DNA of 64,000 nucleotides from Pseudomonas sp. GM48 (GTDB lineage: Bacteria; Pseudomonadota; Gammaproteobacteria; Pseudomonadales; Pseudomonadaceae): the NCBI RefSeq assembly GCF_000282335.1, contig NZ_AKJM01000034.1, forward strand, positions 36,346 to 100,345, given 5' to 3'. The position numbers and the translations under genes were made by a program. Below the pieces are notes generated by a model. The model saw only the letters and a list, made by a program, of their open reading frames with translations. It made no database searches and was not told the DNA's origin. Shown here in pieces: positions 51,149 to 60,406 of this stretch; the first letter of the stretch is position 1, and each line of letters starts with the position of its first letter.

Positions 51149-51616
51149 ATGCTCTTCCTGGTCGCCTACATCAGCAGCGTCGTGCTGATCAACTACGCCT
51201 TTTCCACCGCGCCGCACCTGGACATCATCTGGTCGGCCTGGGGCGGGCTGGTGTTTGTGTTGCGCGACATGGTGCAAGCCCGATTCGGGCATGGCGCCCT
51301 CGTGGCGATGCTGGCGGCGCTGGTGCTGTCCTACATCACTTCCGATCCGTCCATCGCCCTGGCCAGTGCCACGGCGTTCGCGATTTCCGAGTGCATCGAC
51401 TGGCTGGTGTTCAGCATCACCAGGCGCCCGCTGCATGATCGCCTGTGGATAAGTTCGGCCCTGAGCATTCCCCTCGACACCTTTATCTTTTTCGGCATGA
51501 TCGGCGTACTGACGCCGGGGGTGATCCTTACTGCCCTGGGGTCGAAGTTCGCCGGGGTCACCGCCGTATGGCTGATCATGGCCTGGCGCCTGCGCAAACA
51601 GGCTGTCGTCAGCTGA
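51149..51616 (+). CDS. VUT/YhhQ-like membrane protein (possible queuosine-precursor transporter)
   Basis: Hydrophobic protein of 155 aa with four to five predicted membrane helices. Segments LVAYISSVVLINYAF and ATAFAISECIDWLVFSI resemble the VUT family, whose YhhQ member imports queuosine precursors. It is shorter than YhhQ (about 220 aa), so it is a small variant. The ATG at 51149 starts just before the first helix; a GTG 11 codons upstream is possible. No preQ1 riboswitch could be seen upstream. Confidence 0.65.
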   Translation: MLFLVAYISSVVLINYAFSTAPHLDIIWSAWGGLVFVLRDMVQARFGHGALVAMLAALVLSYITSDPSIALASATAFAISECIDWLVFSITRRPLHDRLWISSALSIPLDTFIFFGMIGVLTPGVILTALGSKFAGVTAVWLIMAWRLRKQAVVS

Positions 51617-51694
51617 AGTTCATGTAAAATGCCGCGCTTTCTCCCCATGGGAAGCGTGCTTCCCTCGATGATCCGCTTCTTTGAGGACCTTCAG

Positions 51695-52876
51695 ATGACC
51701 CGTATCGGAACTCCATTGTCGCCCACCGCGACCCGCGTATTGATGTGTGGCTGTGGCGAGTTGGGCAAGGAAGTGGTGATCGAGCTGCAACGCCTGGGCG
51801 TTGAAGTGATTGCCGTGGATCGCTACGCCAACGCGCCGGCCATGCAGGTTGCGCACCGCAGCCACGTGATCAACATGCTTGATGGCGCGGCCTTGCGAGC
51901 GGTAATCGAAGCCGAGAAACCGCACTTTATCGTGCCGGAAATCGAAGCCATCGCCACCGCGACCCTGGTGGAGCTGGAGGCCGAAGGTTTCACCGTGATC
52001 CCGACCGCCCGCGCCGCGCAGCTGACCATGAACCGCGAAGGCATCCGTCGCCTGGCCGCCGAAGAACTGGACCTGCCAACCTCGCCGTACCACTTCGCCG
52101 ACACCTTCGAGGACTACAGCAAAGCTGTCGAAGACCTCGGTTTCCCATGCGTGGTCAAACCGGTCATGAGTTCTTCAGGCAAGGGCCAGAGCCTGCTGCG
52201 TAGCGTCGATGACGTGCAGAAGGCCTGGGACTACGCCCAGGAAGGTGGCCGTGCCGGTAAAGGCCGGGTGATCATCGAAGGCTTCATCGATTTCGACTAC
52301 GAAATCACCCTGCTGACCGTGCGCCACGTTGGCGGCACTACGTTCTGCGCACCGGTCGGCCACCGTCAGGAGAAGGGCGACTATCAGGAGTCCTGGCAGC
52401 CGCAAGCCATGAGCCCGATTGCCCTGGCTGAATCCGAACGTGTCGCCAAGGCCGTGACCGAAGCCCTGGGTGGCCGTGGTCTGTTCGGCGTCGAGCTGTT
52501 CATCAAAGGCGACCAGGTGTGGTTCAGCGAAGTCTCGCCGCGCCCGCATGACACCGGTCTGGTGACCCTGATTTCCCAGGACCTGTCGCAGTTCGCCCTG
52601 CACGCACGGGCCATTCTCGGTCTGCCGATCCCGTTGATCCGTCAGTTCGGGCCATCGGCCTCGGCGGTGATCCTGGTGGAAGGGCAGTCGACCCAGACCG
52701 CTTTTGCCAATCTGGGTGCCGCCTTGAGCGAGCCGGATACCGCGCTGCGCCTGTTCGGCAAGCCTGAGGTCAACGGCCAGCGCCGCATGGGCGTGGCCCT
52801 TGCGCGCGACGAATCGATCGAAGCCGCCCGTGCCAAGGCGACCCGTGCTTCGCAGGCGGTTGTCGTAGAACTGTAA
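51695..52876 (+). CDS. purT: Formate-dependent GAR transformylase PurT
   Basis: ATP-grasp enzyme of 393 aa that formylates glycinamide ribonucleotide with formate and ATP, a folate-free alternative to Pur[20 protein letters not shown] is the N-terminal nucleotide-binding start; [14 protein letters not shown] and the metal-site segment [16 protein letters not shown] are characteristic. The ATG giving [16 protein letters not shown] is used. It stands alone before a REP doublet and shares only pathway, not operon, with purL. Confidence 0.96.
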   Translation: MTRIGTPLSPTATRVLMCGCGELGKEVVIELQRLGVEVIAVDRYANAPAMQVAHRSHVINMLDGAALRAVIEAEKPHFIVPEIEAIATATLVELEAEGFTVIPTARAAQLTMNREGIRRLAAEELDLPTSPYHFADTFEDYSKAVEDLGFPCVVKPVMSSSGKGQSLLRSVDDVQKAWDYAQEGGRAGKGRVIIEGFIDFDYEITLLTVRHVGGTTFCAPVGHRQEKGDYQESWQPQAMSPIALAESERVAKAVTEALGGRGLFGVELFIKGDQVWFSEVSPRPHDTGLVTLISQDLSQFALHARAILGLPIPLIRQFGPSASAVILVEGQSTQTAFANLGAALSEPDTALRLFGKPEVNGQRRMGVALARDESIEAARAKATRASQAVVVEL

Positions 52877-52889
52877 AAACCCGTAACCC

Positions 52890-52978
52890 TGTGGGAGCGG
52901 GCTTGCTCGCGAAAGCGCTGTGTCAGACACATTAATGTTGACTGACACTCCCTCTTCGCGAGCAAGCCCGCTCCCACA
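52890..52978. repeat. REP doublet, GTGGGAGCGGGC family (after purT)
   Basis: Arms TGTGGGAGCGGGCTTGCTCG and CGAGCAAGCCCGCTCCCACA, 89 bp end to end, 14 bp after the purT stop. Confidence 0.85.
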
Positions 52979-53047
52979 GGTTCGGTGTTCAGTCTCTATA
53001 ATTTGGGGGTGCCCAAGACCCTTTATTAAAGCTTCAGGCCTGTACCC

Positions 53048-53596
53048 ATGAATTCCCAAAGCATCATCGTCCCGAAAATCTCCACCCTGCCGGTGCACGA
53101 ACCCCGGGCCAGGGCCGTTGTGCGCTGGCTGGTGCGCAAGAACATCGTCCAGGAAGAACTGACCACTTGCGGCCGCACCGGCAATCGTATGGGACACGCC
53201 ATCGCCGAGGGTGCCCGTGAGGTGGTCCTGCATCCGGAAGCGCTGCCGTTTGGCGAAGCCGTCAACGGCCTGGAAATTGTCACCAAGCGCTGCATCTATA
53301 CGCCGGCCAAGGGTTTCCTTGGAGAAGCAGGTTGTGCCGAGTGCCGCAAGGAAATCGGTGAAGCCCTGTTCGAAAGCCTGGAAGACTGGATGCCAGGACG
53401 CACCGACAACTTCACCTGCCCGGAATGCGGGCATGAAGACGACATCAACGGCTTCCTGTTCCTGCAGGAATGCGGCTTCTCCAACCTCGGTTTCATCTTC
53501 AACAACTGGGCCGAAGCCGGCTTTAAACAGCGCTTTCTCGACGAATTTGCCGATTGGCTGGATCAGCCGGTCAGTTGGGTAAAAGTCGAACTCTGA
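53048..53596 (+). CDS. Conserved protein with zinc-ribbon-like cysteines, function unknown
   Basis: Soluble protein of 182 aa that I cannot assign. Two CxxC pairs (C96/C99 in AGCAECRKE and C124/C127 in FTCPECGHED) suggest a structural zinc site in the middle. The remainder is mixed alpha/beta with a Trp-rich end (LDQPVSWVKVEL). Relatives in Pseudomonas are sometimes labelled sugar ABC transporter ATPase, but no Walker motifs are present, so that label is not supported. It is flanked by REP doublets on both sides. Confidence 0.75.
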   Translation: MNSQSIIVPKISTLPVHEPRARAVVRWLVRKNIVQEELTTCGRTGNRMGHAIAEGAREVVLHPEALPFGEAVNGLEIVTKRCIYTPAKGFLGEAGCAECRKEIGEALFESLEDWMPGRTDNFTCPECGHEDDINGFLFLQECGFSNLGFIFNNWAEAGFKQRFLDEFADWLDQPVSWVKVEL

Positions 53597-53600
53597 AACC

Positions 53601-53699
53601 TGTAGGAGCGAGCTTGCTCGCGATGAACTTTCAGGCCACGCGGGTTTCCAGACAACCCGCATTATCGTTCACGACCATCGCGAGCAAGCTCGCTCCTAC
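53601..53699. repeat. REP doublet, TGTAGGAGCGAG family with conserved core (before guaB)
   Basis: Arms TGTAGGAGCGAGCTTGCTCG and CGAGCAAGCTCGCTCCTACG. The core CATTATCGTTCACGACCATC matches those of the elements at 25524 and 44784. The right arm ends 50 bp before the guaB -35. Confidence 0.85.
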
Positions 53700-53736
53700 G
53701 AAAAAGCGCCCCGTATGTCAGTAATGCCAATAATAG

Positions 53737-55284
<1,548 letters not shown>

Positions 55285-55309
55285 GCCTTCAAGTAACAAG
55301 CTAAGCAAC

Positions 55310-55332
55310 CGGGGCTGTTTTATTCAGCCCCG
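55310..55332 (+). terminator. Hairpin between guaB and guaA
   Basis: CGGGGCTG, loop TTTTATT, CAGCCCCG give an 8-bp stem. A weak T-rich stretch (AGTTGTTTC) follows, so partial termination between guaB and guaA is possible. Confidence 0.45.
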
Positions 55333-55383
55333 AGTTGTTTCTGAATCACGACTGTTTCCGAATTTTTTAGACGAGACTGAATC

Positions 55384-56961
55384 ATGGCCCTCGACATTCA
55401 CGCTCACCGCATCCTGATCCTCGACTTCGGTTCCCAGTACACCCAACTGATCGCCCGCCGCGTGCGTGAAATCGGCGTGTACTGCGAACTGCATCCGTTC
55501 GACATGGACGAAGATGCGATCCGCGAATTCGCTCCTAAAGGCGTCATCCTCGCCGGTGGCCCGGAGTCGGTTCACGAAGCCAACAGCCCTCGCTGCCCGC
55601 AAGCCGTTTTCGACCTGGGCGTACCGGTCTTCGGTATCTGCTACGGCATGCAGACCATGGCCGAGCAACTGGGCGGCAAGGTTGAAGGTTCCGAGCTGCG
55701 TGAGTTCGGTTACGCCCGCGTAGACGTGGTCGGCAAGAGCCGCCTGCTCGACGGCATCGAAGACCACATCGACGCCGATGGCCTGTTCGGCCTCGACGTA
55801 TGGATGAGCCACGGTGACAAGGTCACCAAAATGCCGTCTGACTTCCACATCCTGGCCAGCACCCCGAGCTGCCCGATTGCCGGCATGTTCAGCGATGAGC
55901 GTCGCTACTACGGCGTGCAGTTCCACCCGGAAGTGACCCACACCAAGCAAGGCGGTCGCATCCTGTCGCGCTTCATCCTCGACATCTGCGAGTGTGAAGC
56001 CCTGTGGACTCCGTCGAAAATCGCTGAAGACGCCATCGCCCAGGTTCGCGCCCAGGTCGGCACTGACAACGTACTGCTTGGTCTGTCCGGCGGCGTTGAC
56101 TCCTCCGTGGTTGCCGCGCTGCTGCACAAGGCCATTGGCGACCAGCTGACCTGCGTCTTCGTCGACAACGGCCTGCTGCGCCTGCACGAAGGCGAGCAAG
56201 TGATGGCCATGTTCGCCGAGAACATGGGCGTCAAGGTGATCCGCGCCAATGCCGAGGAGCAGTTCCTGGGCAACCTGGCCGGCGAAGCCGACCCGGAGAA
56301 GAAGCGCAAGATCATCGGCCGTACCTTCATCGACGTGTTCGATGCCGAATCCTGCAAGCTGGACAACATCAAGTACCTGGCCCAGGGCACCATCTACCCG
56401 GACGTGATCGAGTCGGCTGGCGCGAAAAGCGGCAAGGCCCACGTGATCAAGTCGCACCACAACGTGGGCGGCCTGCCGGAAGAAATGAACCTCAAGCTGG
56501 TCGAGCCACTGCGCGAGCTGTTCAAGGACGAAGTCCGCCGTCTGGGCCTGGAGCTGGGCCTGCCGTACGACATGGTCTACCGTCACCCGTTCCCGGGCCC
56601 GGGCCTGGGCGTGCGCATCCTCGGTGAAGTGAAGAAGGAATACGCCGACCTGCTGCGTCGCGCCGACCACATCTTCATCGAAGAACTGCGCAAGGCCGAC
56701 TGGTACCACAAGGTCAGCCAGGCGTTCGTGGTGTTCCAGCCGGTGAAATCGGTTGGCGTGGTTGGCGATGGCCGTCGTTACGCCTGGGTCGTGGCCCTGC
56801 GTGCCGTGGAAACCATCGACTTCATGACCGCGCGTTGGGCACACCTGCCTTACGAACTGCTGGAAACCGTCAGCGGCCGCATCATCAATGAAATCGAAGG
56901 CATCTCCCGCGTCACTTACGACGTGTCGAGCAAGCCGCCAGCGACCATTGAGTGGGAATGA
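55384..56961 (+). CDS. guaA: GMP synthase (glutamine-hydrolysing)
   Basis: Converts XMP to GMP. The protein has 525 aa. The class I glutaminase has C86 in FGICYGMQ and its His-Glu in [10 protein letters not shown]. The ATP-pyrophosphatase P-loop is [10 protein letters not shown], and the C-terminal dimerisation domain ends TIEWE. The last codons form one copy of a 19-bp direct repeat that marks a genomic-island insertion, so the gene end was rebuilt on integration and stays intact. Confidence 0.97.
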   Translation: MALDIHAHRILILDFGSQYTQLIARRVREIGVYCELHPFDMDEDAIREFAPKGVILAGGPESVHEANSPRCPQAVFDLGVPVFGICYGMQTMAEQLGGKVEGSELREFGYARVDVVGKSRLLDGIEDHIDADGLFGLDVWMSHGDKVTKMPSDFHILASTPSCPIAGMFSDERRYYGVQFHPEVTHTKQGGRILSRFILDICECEALWTPSKIAEDAIAQVRAQVGTDNVLLGLSGGVDSSVVAALLHKAIGDQLTCVFVDNGLLRLHEGEQVMAMFAENMGVKVIRANAEEQFLGNLAGEADPEKKRKIIGRTFIDVFDAESCKLDNIKYLAQGTIYPDVIESAGAKSGKAHVIKSHHNVGGLPEEMNLKLVEPLRELFKDEVRRLGLELGLPYDMVYRHPFPGPGLGVRILGEVKKEYADLLRRADHIFIEELRKADWYHKVSQAFVVFQPVKSVGVVGDGRRYAWVVALRAVETIDFMTARWAHLPYELLETVSGRIINEIEGISRVTYDVSSKPPATIEWE

Positions 56962-56962
56962 T
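56944..56962 (+). repeat. Left 19-bp direct repeat (att-like) in the guaA end
   Basis: ACCATTGAGTGGGAATGAT, covering the last guaA codons, its stop and one more base. An identical copy occurs 3360 bp downstream. Confidence 0.85.
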
Positions 56963-57210
56963 GGCGGTTGAACCAGCCATGTGAATCAATGGTTTAGAGG
57001 AGGCTGCCGGTGATCGTGAATACGACATCGATTGCAGCTTCCCAAACTCTGGGTCGTTGAATTCCATAGGATGAACGGCAGCGCCTGCGGCTTGATGGGC
57101 AACTTCGGCGCAGGCCTGCATGAGTCCATCTACTCTACCCAAACCAGATGATGCGCATGCAGTACAACGCATAAAGTCTGTGAGTAGCTTTTTCGCAAGA
57201 GGGCGCTTCC

Positions 57211-58947
57211 ATGACTGTGCTGCAATCCGTTCGTAAACTGACCGTCATCGCCAAGGATCCGGGTCTGCGTCTGGGCAACAACGGACCCATAGTGTTCGCG
57301 CAGGTCGACGTGCCGGCCGAGATCCTGGCTTCGGGCCCCACTGGCTACAGGATCAAGGTGGTCGACTACAACGCGACCGAGCGGCACGCCTACGCCGATC
57401 GCCAACGCTATCAAGTCGGCGACGTCTTGCTCGATCCCTTCGCGCCGCAGGACGGCGAAACACTGCACGACAAGGCCTACCAGGCCCGCTTGCTCGAGAA
57501 TCCCAATTTCCATGCCCAGAACTGCTATGCGATCGCGATGCGCACGCTGGGTCTGTTCGAGCGCGCGCTCGGTCGCCGTGTCCGCTGGTCGTTCGGTGGC
57601 CATCAGCTGCACATTGCGCCACATGCCTTCGCGCTGGCCAACGCTTTTTATTCGGAGCCCGACAGGACGCTGATGTTTGGCTACTTCTTCGACGACAAGA
57701 TGCAGCCGGTCTTTACCGCGCTCAGCCACGACGTCATCGCACATGAGACTACGCATGCGGTACTGGACGGCCTGCGCACGCGCTACACGGAGCCGTCTGG
57801 TCCCGACCAGGCCGCCTTCCATGAAGGCTTCGCCGACATCGTTGCGATCCTCTCGATCTTCTCGCTGCCCGAAGTGGTCGCAGCGGGTCTGGGCTTCAAT
57901 GACAAACTGCCGGGCCTCGGCGAGCCGATGCAGCTGATTCCTGCCGAGAAGGTCACGGGCGATGCCATACGATCGTCGATCCTGCTCGGCATCGCTGCCG
58001 AGATAGGTGCCATCGCGGGTGGTGGACGCGAGGCTCTGCGCCAATCGGTCAAGATTACGCCTGATCCGGACATTCTCGATGCCCCCGAAATGCTGGAGCC
58101 GCATCGACGAGGCGAAGTCCTCGTGGCAGCGATGATGCGCGCTTTCGTCGAACTATGGACTCAACGCATCGCCCAGCTCGGCACATTCGATGGTGGTGGC
58201 TACAACCTCAAGTCTGTCGTCGAAGAAGGAGCCAAGGCCGCTGCGCAGTTGTTGCAGATGTCGATCCGTGCGATCGACTACTGTCCACCGACCGATCTCG
58301 ATTTTGGCCAGTTCCTGGCCGGGTTGCTCACGGCTGATCGCGAGCTGGTGCCGGATGACAGCCGGTTTGGTTATCGCTCGCAGATCAGGAATTCCTTCGA
58401 GGCTTATGGCATCGTCCCACCCAGTGGACAAACTGACACAGACGGATGCTGGTTGGGTTTTTCGACGCCGGAAGAGCTGCAGTATTCGCGTAGCAATGCC
58501 GAAGCGCTGACGCGTGACCCTGATGAATGCTTTCGCTTCCTTTGGGAAAACCGCGAGGCACTCGGCATCACCGATCGGGGCCATACGCAAGTGCAGTCGA
58601 TCGACGCGGCATTGCGTGTCGATCCCGACGGTATTCCGTTCCGGGAAACGATTTGTCAGTACGTCCAGATCGGGCATTTCTTCGGATCCGAGCTGATGTC
58701 GGAGTGCGGCATCAAACCCTTGCCCGAGGGTTTCACGACCCGCACGCGGGCCGATCTCTTCGGCGGTGGTGTCGTCGTCTTCGACCAGTACGGTCGCCTC
58801 AAGTACCACATCTGCAATGGCCTGCTCGATGGCGCGCGGCAAGTGCGGCGCCTCGAGTACCTGCGCGATACAGGGCAACTGCGTATGCCACGCGATGAGG
58901 CGCGCATGCGCTTCTCGAGCATGCATCTGGCGCGCATGGAGGATTGA
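57211..58947 (+). CDS. Cytoplasmic thermolysin-like metalloprotease (islet gene 1)
   Basis: Protein of 578 aa without signal peptide or membrane helix. The zinc site is HETTH (H178, E179, H182), followed 22 residues later by E205 in AFHEGFADIVAIL. The layout DVIAHETTHAVLDG...HEGFAD closely follows the M4/thermolysin pattern (HELTHAV...NEAxSDIFG), so it is a gluzincin. M4 enzymes are normally secreted with a propeptide; this one appears intracellular. The N-terminal 170 residues and the last 250 are unassigned. AGAGGG precedes the ATG. The next gene starts 4 bp after its stop, so the pair is one unit. Confidence 0.8.
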   Translation: MTVLQSVRKLTVIAKDPGLRLGNNGPIVFAQVDVPAEILASGPTGYRIKVVDYNATERHAYADRQRYQVGDVLLDPFAPQDGETLHDKAYQARLLENPNFHAQNCYAIAMRTLGLFERALGRRVRWSFGGHQLHIAPHAFALANAFYSEPDRTLMFGYFFDDKMQPVFTALSHDVIAHETTHAVLDGLRTRYTEPSGPDQAAFHEGFADIVAILSIFSLPEVVAAGLGFNDKLPGLGEPMQLIPAEKVTGDAIRSSILLGIAAEIGAIAGGGREALRQSVKITPDPDILDAPEMLEPHRRGEVLVAAMMRAFVELWTQRIAQLGTFDGGGYNLKSVVEEGAKAAAQLLQMSIRAIDYCPPTDLDFGQFLAGLLTADRELVPDDSRFGYRSQIRNSFEAYGIVPPSGQTDTDGCWLGFSTPEELQYSRSNAEALTRDPDECFRFLWENREALGITDRGHTQVQSIDAALRVDPDGIPFRETICQYVQIGHFFGSELMSECGIKPLPEGFTTRTRADLFGGGVVVFDQYGRLKYHICNGLLDGARQVRRLEYLRDTGQLRMPRDEARMRFSSMHLARMED

Positions 58948-58951
58948 CAGC

Positions 58952-60298
58952 ATGGTCACCACTGCTCACAGCGCAGGGCCGCAACCCGTCAAGGCGACGA
59001 TTCGCGCCTACCAGGTCGGATTCGGCGACTGCTTTCTTCTGCGCTTCGATTACAGCGACAACAGCGCCAGGCACATCCTGATCGATTTCGGCAGCACCGG
59101 CATGCCGAAAAACGATCCGAAGGCGGACATGAAGCGCGTGGCCGACGACATCGCGCAGCAATGTGGCGGCAAGCTCGACATCGTGGTCGCCACCCACCGG
59201 CATGCCGATCACATCAGCGGGTTCGCCACGTCTGACAATGGCGATGGTCCTGGCGATGTGATCCGGGCACTCAAGCCCGATCGCGTGCTGCAGCCATGGA
59301 CCGAGGCCCCCGAAGCCCCCGAGAACTGGGCGGGCCCGGCTGATGCGGCAGCGGCGAAGAAGGCTTTCGACACGCGTGTTGCCTCGCTCGAAAGCATGCA
59401 TGCCATCGCCGAATCGGTGGTGCGGCGGCTCGACAGCGAGAAGGGCTTCAACGCCCAATGGCCGTTTGCCGACCGCCTGCGCTTTCTCGGCGAGGACAAC
59501 ATCAAGAACCTCTCCGCGGTCAAGAACCTGATGACCATGGCTGGTGATGAGACACGCAACGTCTATCTGTTTCACGGCTGCGATGTCGATCTCGACGAAA
59601 TCCTGCCGAACATCAAGGTGCACGTGTTGGGCCCCCCGACATTGCAGCAGTCGCAGTCGATCAAAAAGTATGCGAAAGCCTCGAGCGACTATTGGTTACG
59701 TGCAAGTCCCCTGGTGGCTCTCGGCGCGGATGCCGCGGTGGCCAGGCAGTCGGACAGCAAGCTGTTCCCACAGCTTTCGAAAGAAGAAATGTTTCGCAAG
59801 TCGCGCCTGCCAAGCGAGATGCGCTGGGTCGCGGAACGGGTCGACAACGCGGAAGCTGATCAGTTGCTCGGAATCGTCACGGCGCTGGATGACGCCGTGA
59901 ACAATACGAGCCTCATCCTGTTGTTCGAAGCGGGAACCAGAAAGCTGTTGTTTCCCGGTGATGCGCAACTGGAGAACTGGAACTACGCGCTCCAATCGGG
60001 CATGGCGGAACTGCTCGACGACGTCGATTTCTACAAGGTCGGACATCACGGCAGCCTGAACGCAACGCCCAAGGCGATGTGGAACCGCTTCAACAAACGC
60101 AACGAGGAACAGACGCCCGATCGCCTCAAGACCATGATGTCGACGATGGCGGGCAAGCATGGCGGCAAGAAAGGTGCACCGACTGAAGTGCCGCGCATGC
60201 CACTGGTGGACGAACTGAAGGCCCAATCGGAGCTTCACAACACGCAGGACCTGGAACCCGGCGATCTTTGCGAGATCATCGTGATCGACCTGACTTGA
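58952..60298 (+). CDS. ComEC-type metallo-beta-lactamase-fold hydrolase (islet gene 2)
   Basis: Protein of 448 aa with the MBL fold of the kind found at the C-terminus of ComEC/Rec2, but soluble. It starts with a VGFGDCFLLRFDY strand. Metal ligands are H82, H84, D86 and H87 (THRHADH), D337 (LFPGDAQ) and H365/H366 (VGHHGSLNATP), so the site looks complete. The middle (residues 110-300) is family-specific. Such enzymes are often nucleases or phosphodiesterases. The ATG is 4 bp after the protease stop, with GGAG 10 nt upstream; a longer frame overlapping the protease gene is rejected. Partner role is unknown. Confidence 0.8.
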   Translation: MVTTAHSAGPQPVKATIRAYQVGFGDCFLLRFDYSDNSARHILIDFGSTGMPKNDPKADMKRVADDIAQQCGGKLDIVVATHRHADHISGFATSDNGDGPGDVIRALKPDRVLQPWTEAPEAPENWAGPADAAAAKKAFDTRVASLESMHAIAESVVRRLDSEKGFNAQWPFADRLRFLGEDNIKNLSAVKNLMTMAGDETRNVYLFHGCDVDLDEILPNIKVHVLGPPTLQQSQSIKKYAKASSDYWLRASPLVALGADAAVARQSDSKLFPQLSKEEMFRKSRLPSEMRWVAERVDNAEADQLLGIVTALDDAVNNTSLILLFEAGTRKLLFPGDAQLENWNYALQSGMAELLDDVDFYKVGHHGSLNATPKAMWNRFNKRNEEQTPDRLKTMMSTMAGKHGGKKGAPTEVPRMPLVDELKAQSELHNTQDLEPGDLCEIIVIDLT

Positions 60299-60303
60299 AG
60301 AAA

Positions 60304-60322
60304 ACCATTGAGTGGGAATGAT
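60304..60322 (+). repeat. Right 19-bp direct repeat (att-like)
   Basis: ACCATTGAGTGGGAATGAT, identical to the guaA end. It lies 5 bp after the MBL gene stop and before sequence that was probably the original guaA downstream region. Confidence 0.85.
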
Positions 60323-60360
60323 CCCGCACACGCCATAATGGCTTGAGTGCTGGAGCAGTA

Positions 60361-60397
60361 AAGCCGTGTGAAACCAGATTTCACACGGCTTTTTTTT
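60361..60397. terminator. Strong bidirectional-type terminator
   Basis: AAGCCGTGTGAAA, loop CCAGA, TTTCACACGGCTT form a 13-bp perfect stem with eight T after the left-to-right arm. It lies between the islet and the convergent toxin-like gene. It may once have been the guaA terminator, now displaced by the islet. Confidence 0.88.
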
Positions 60398-60406
60398 GTG
60401 GGCGCG

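Larger units (their letters stand above)
56944..60322. mobile_element. 3.36-kb guaA-linked genomic islet without integrase
   Basis: Segment bounded by perfect 19-bp direct repeats, one being the guaA 3' end. The guaA 3' end is a known integration site for tyrosine-recombinase islands. The contents are a 249-bp non-coding left part and two coupled plus-strand genes (thermolysin-like protease and MBL hydrolase). No integrase, transposase or phage gene lies inside, so the islet is either a relic that lost its recombinase or was moved in trans. The sequence before 57210 shows no recognisable gene. Confidence 0.75.

Noticed and set aside
56912..57172. 86-codon minus-strand frame across the guaA end and islet left side
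   Set aside because: Overlaps the guaA 3' end antisense, has no recognisable domain and no clear ribosome site; not accepted as an integrase remnant.
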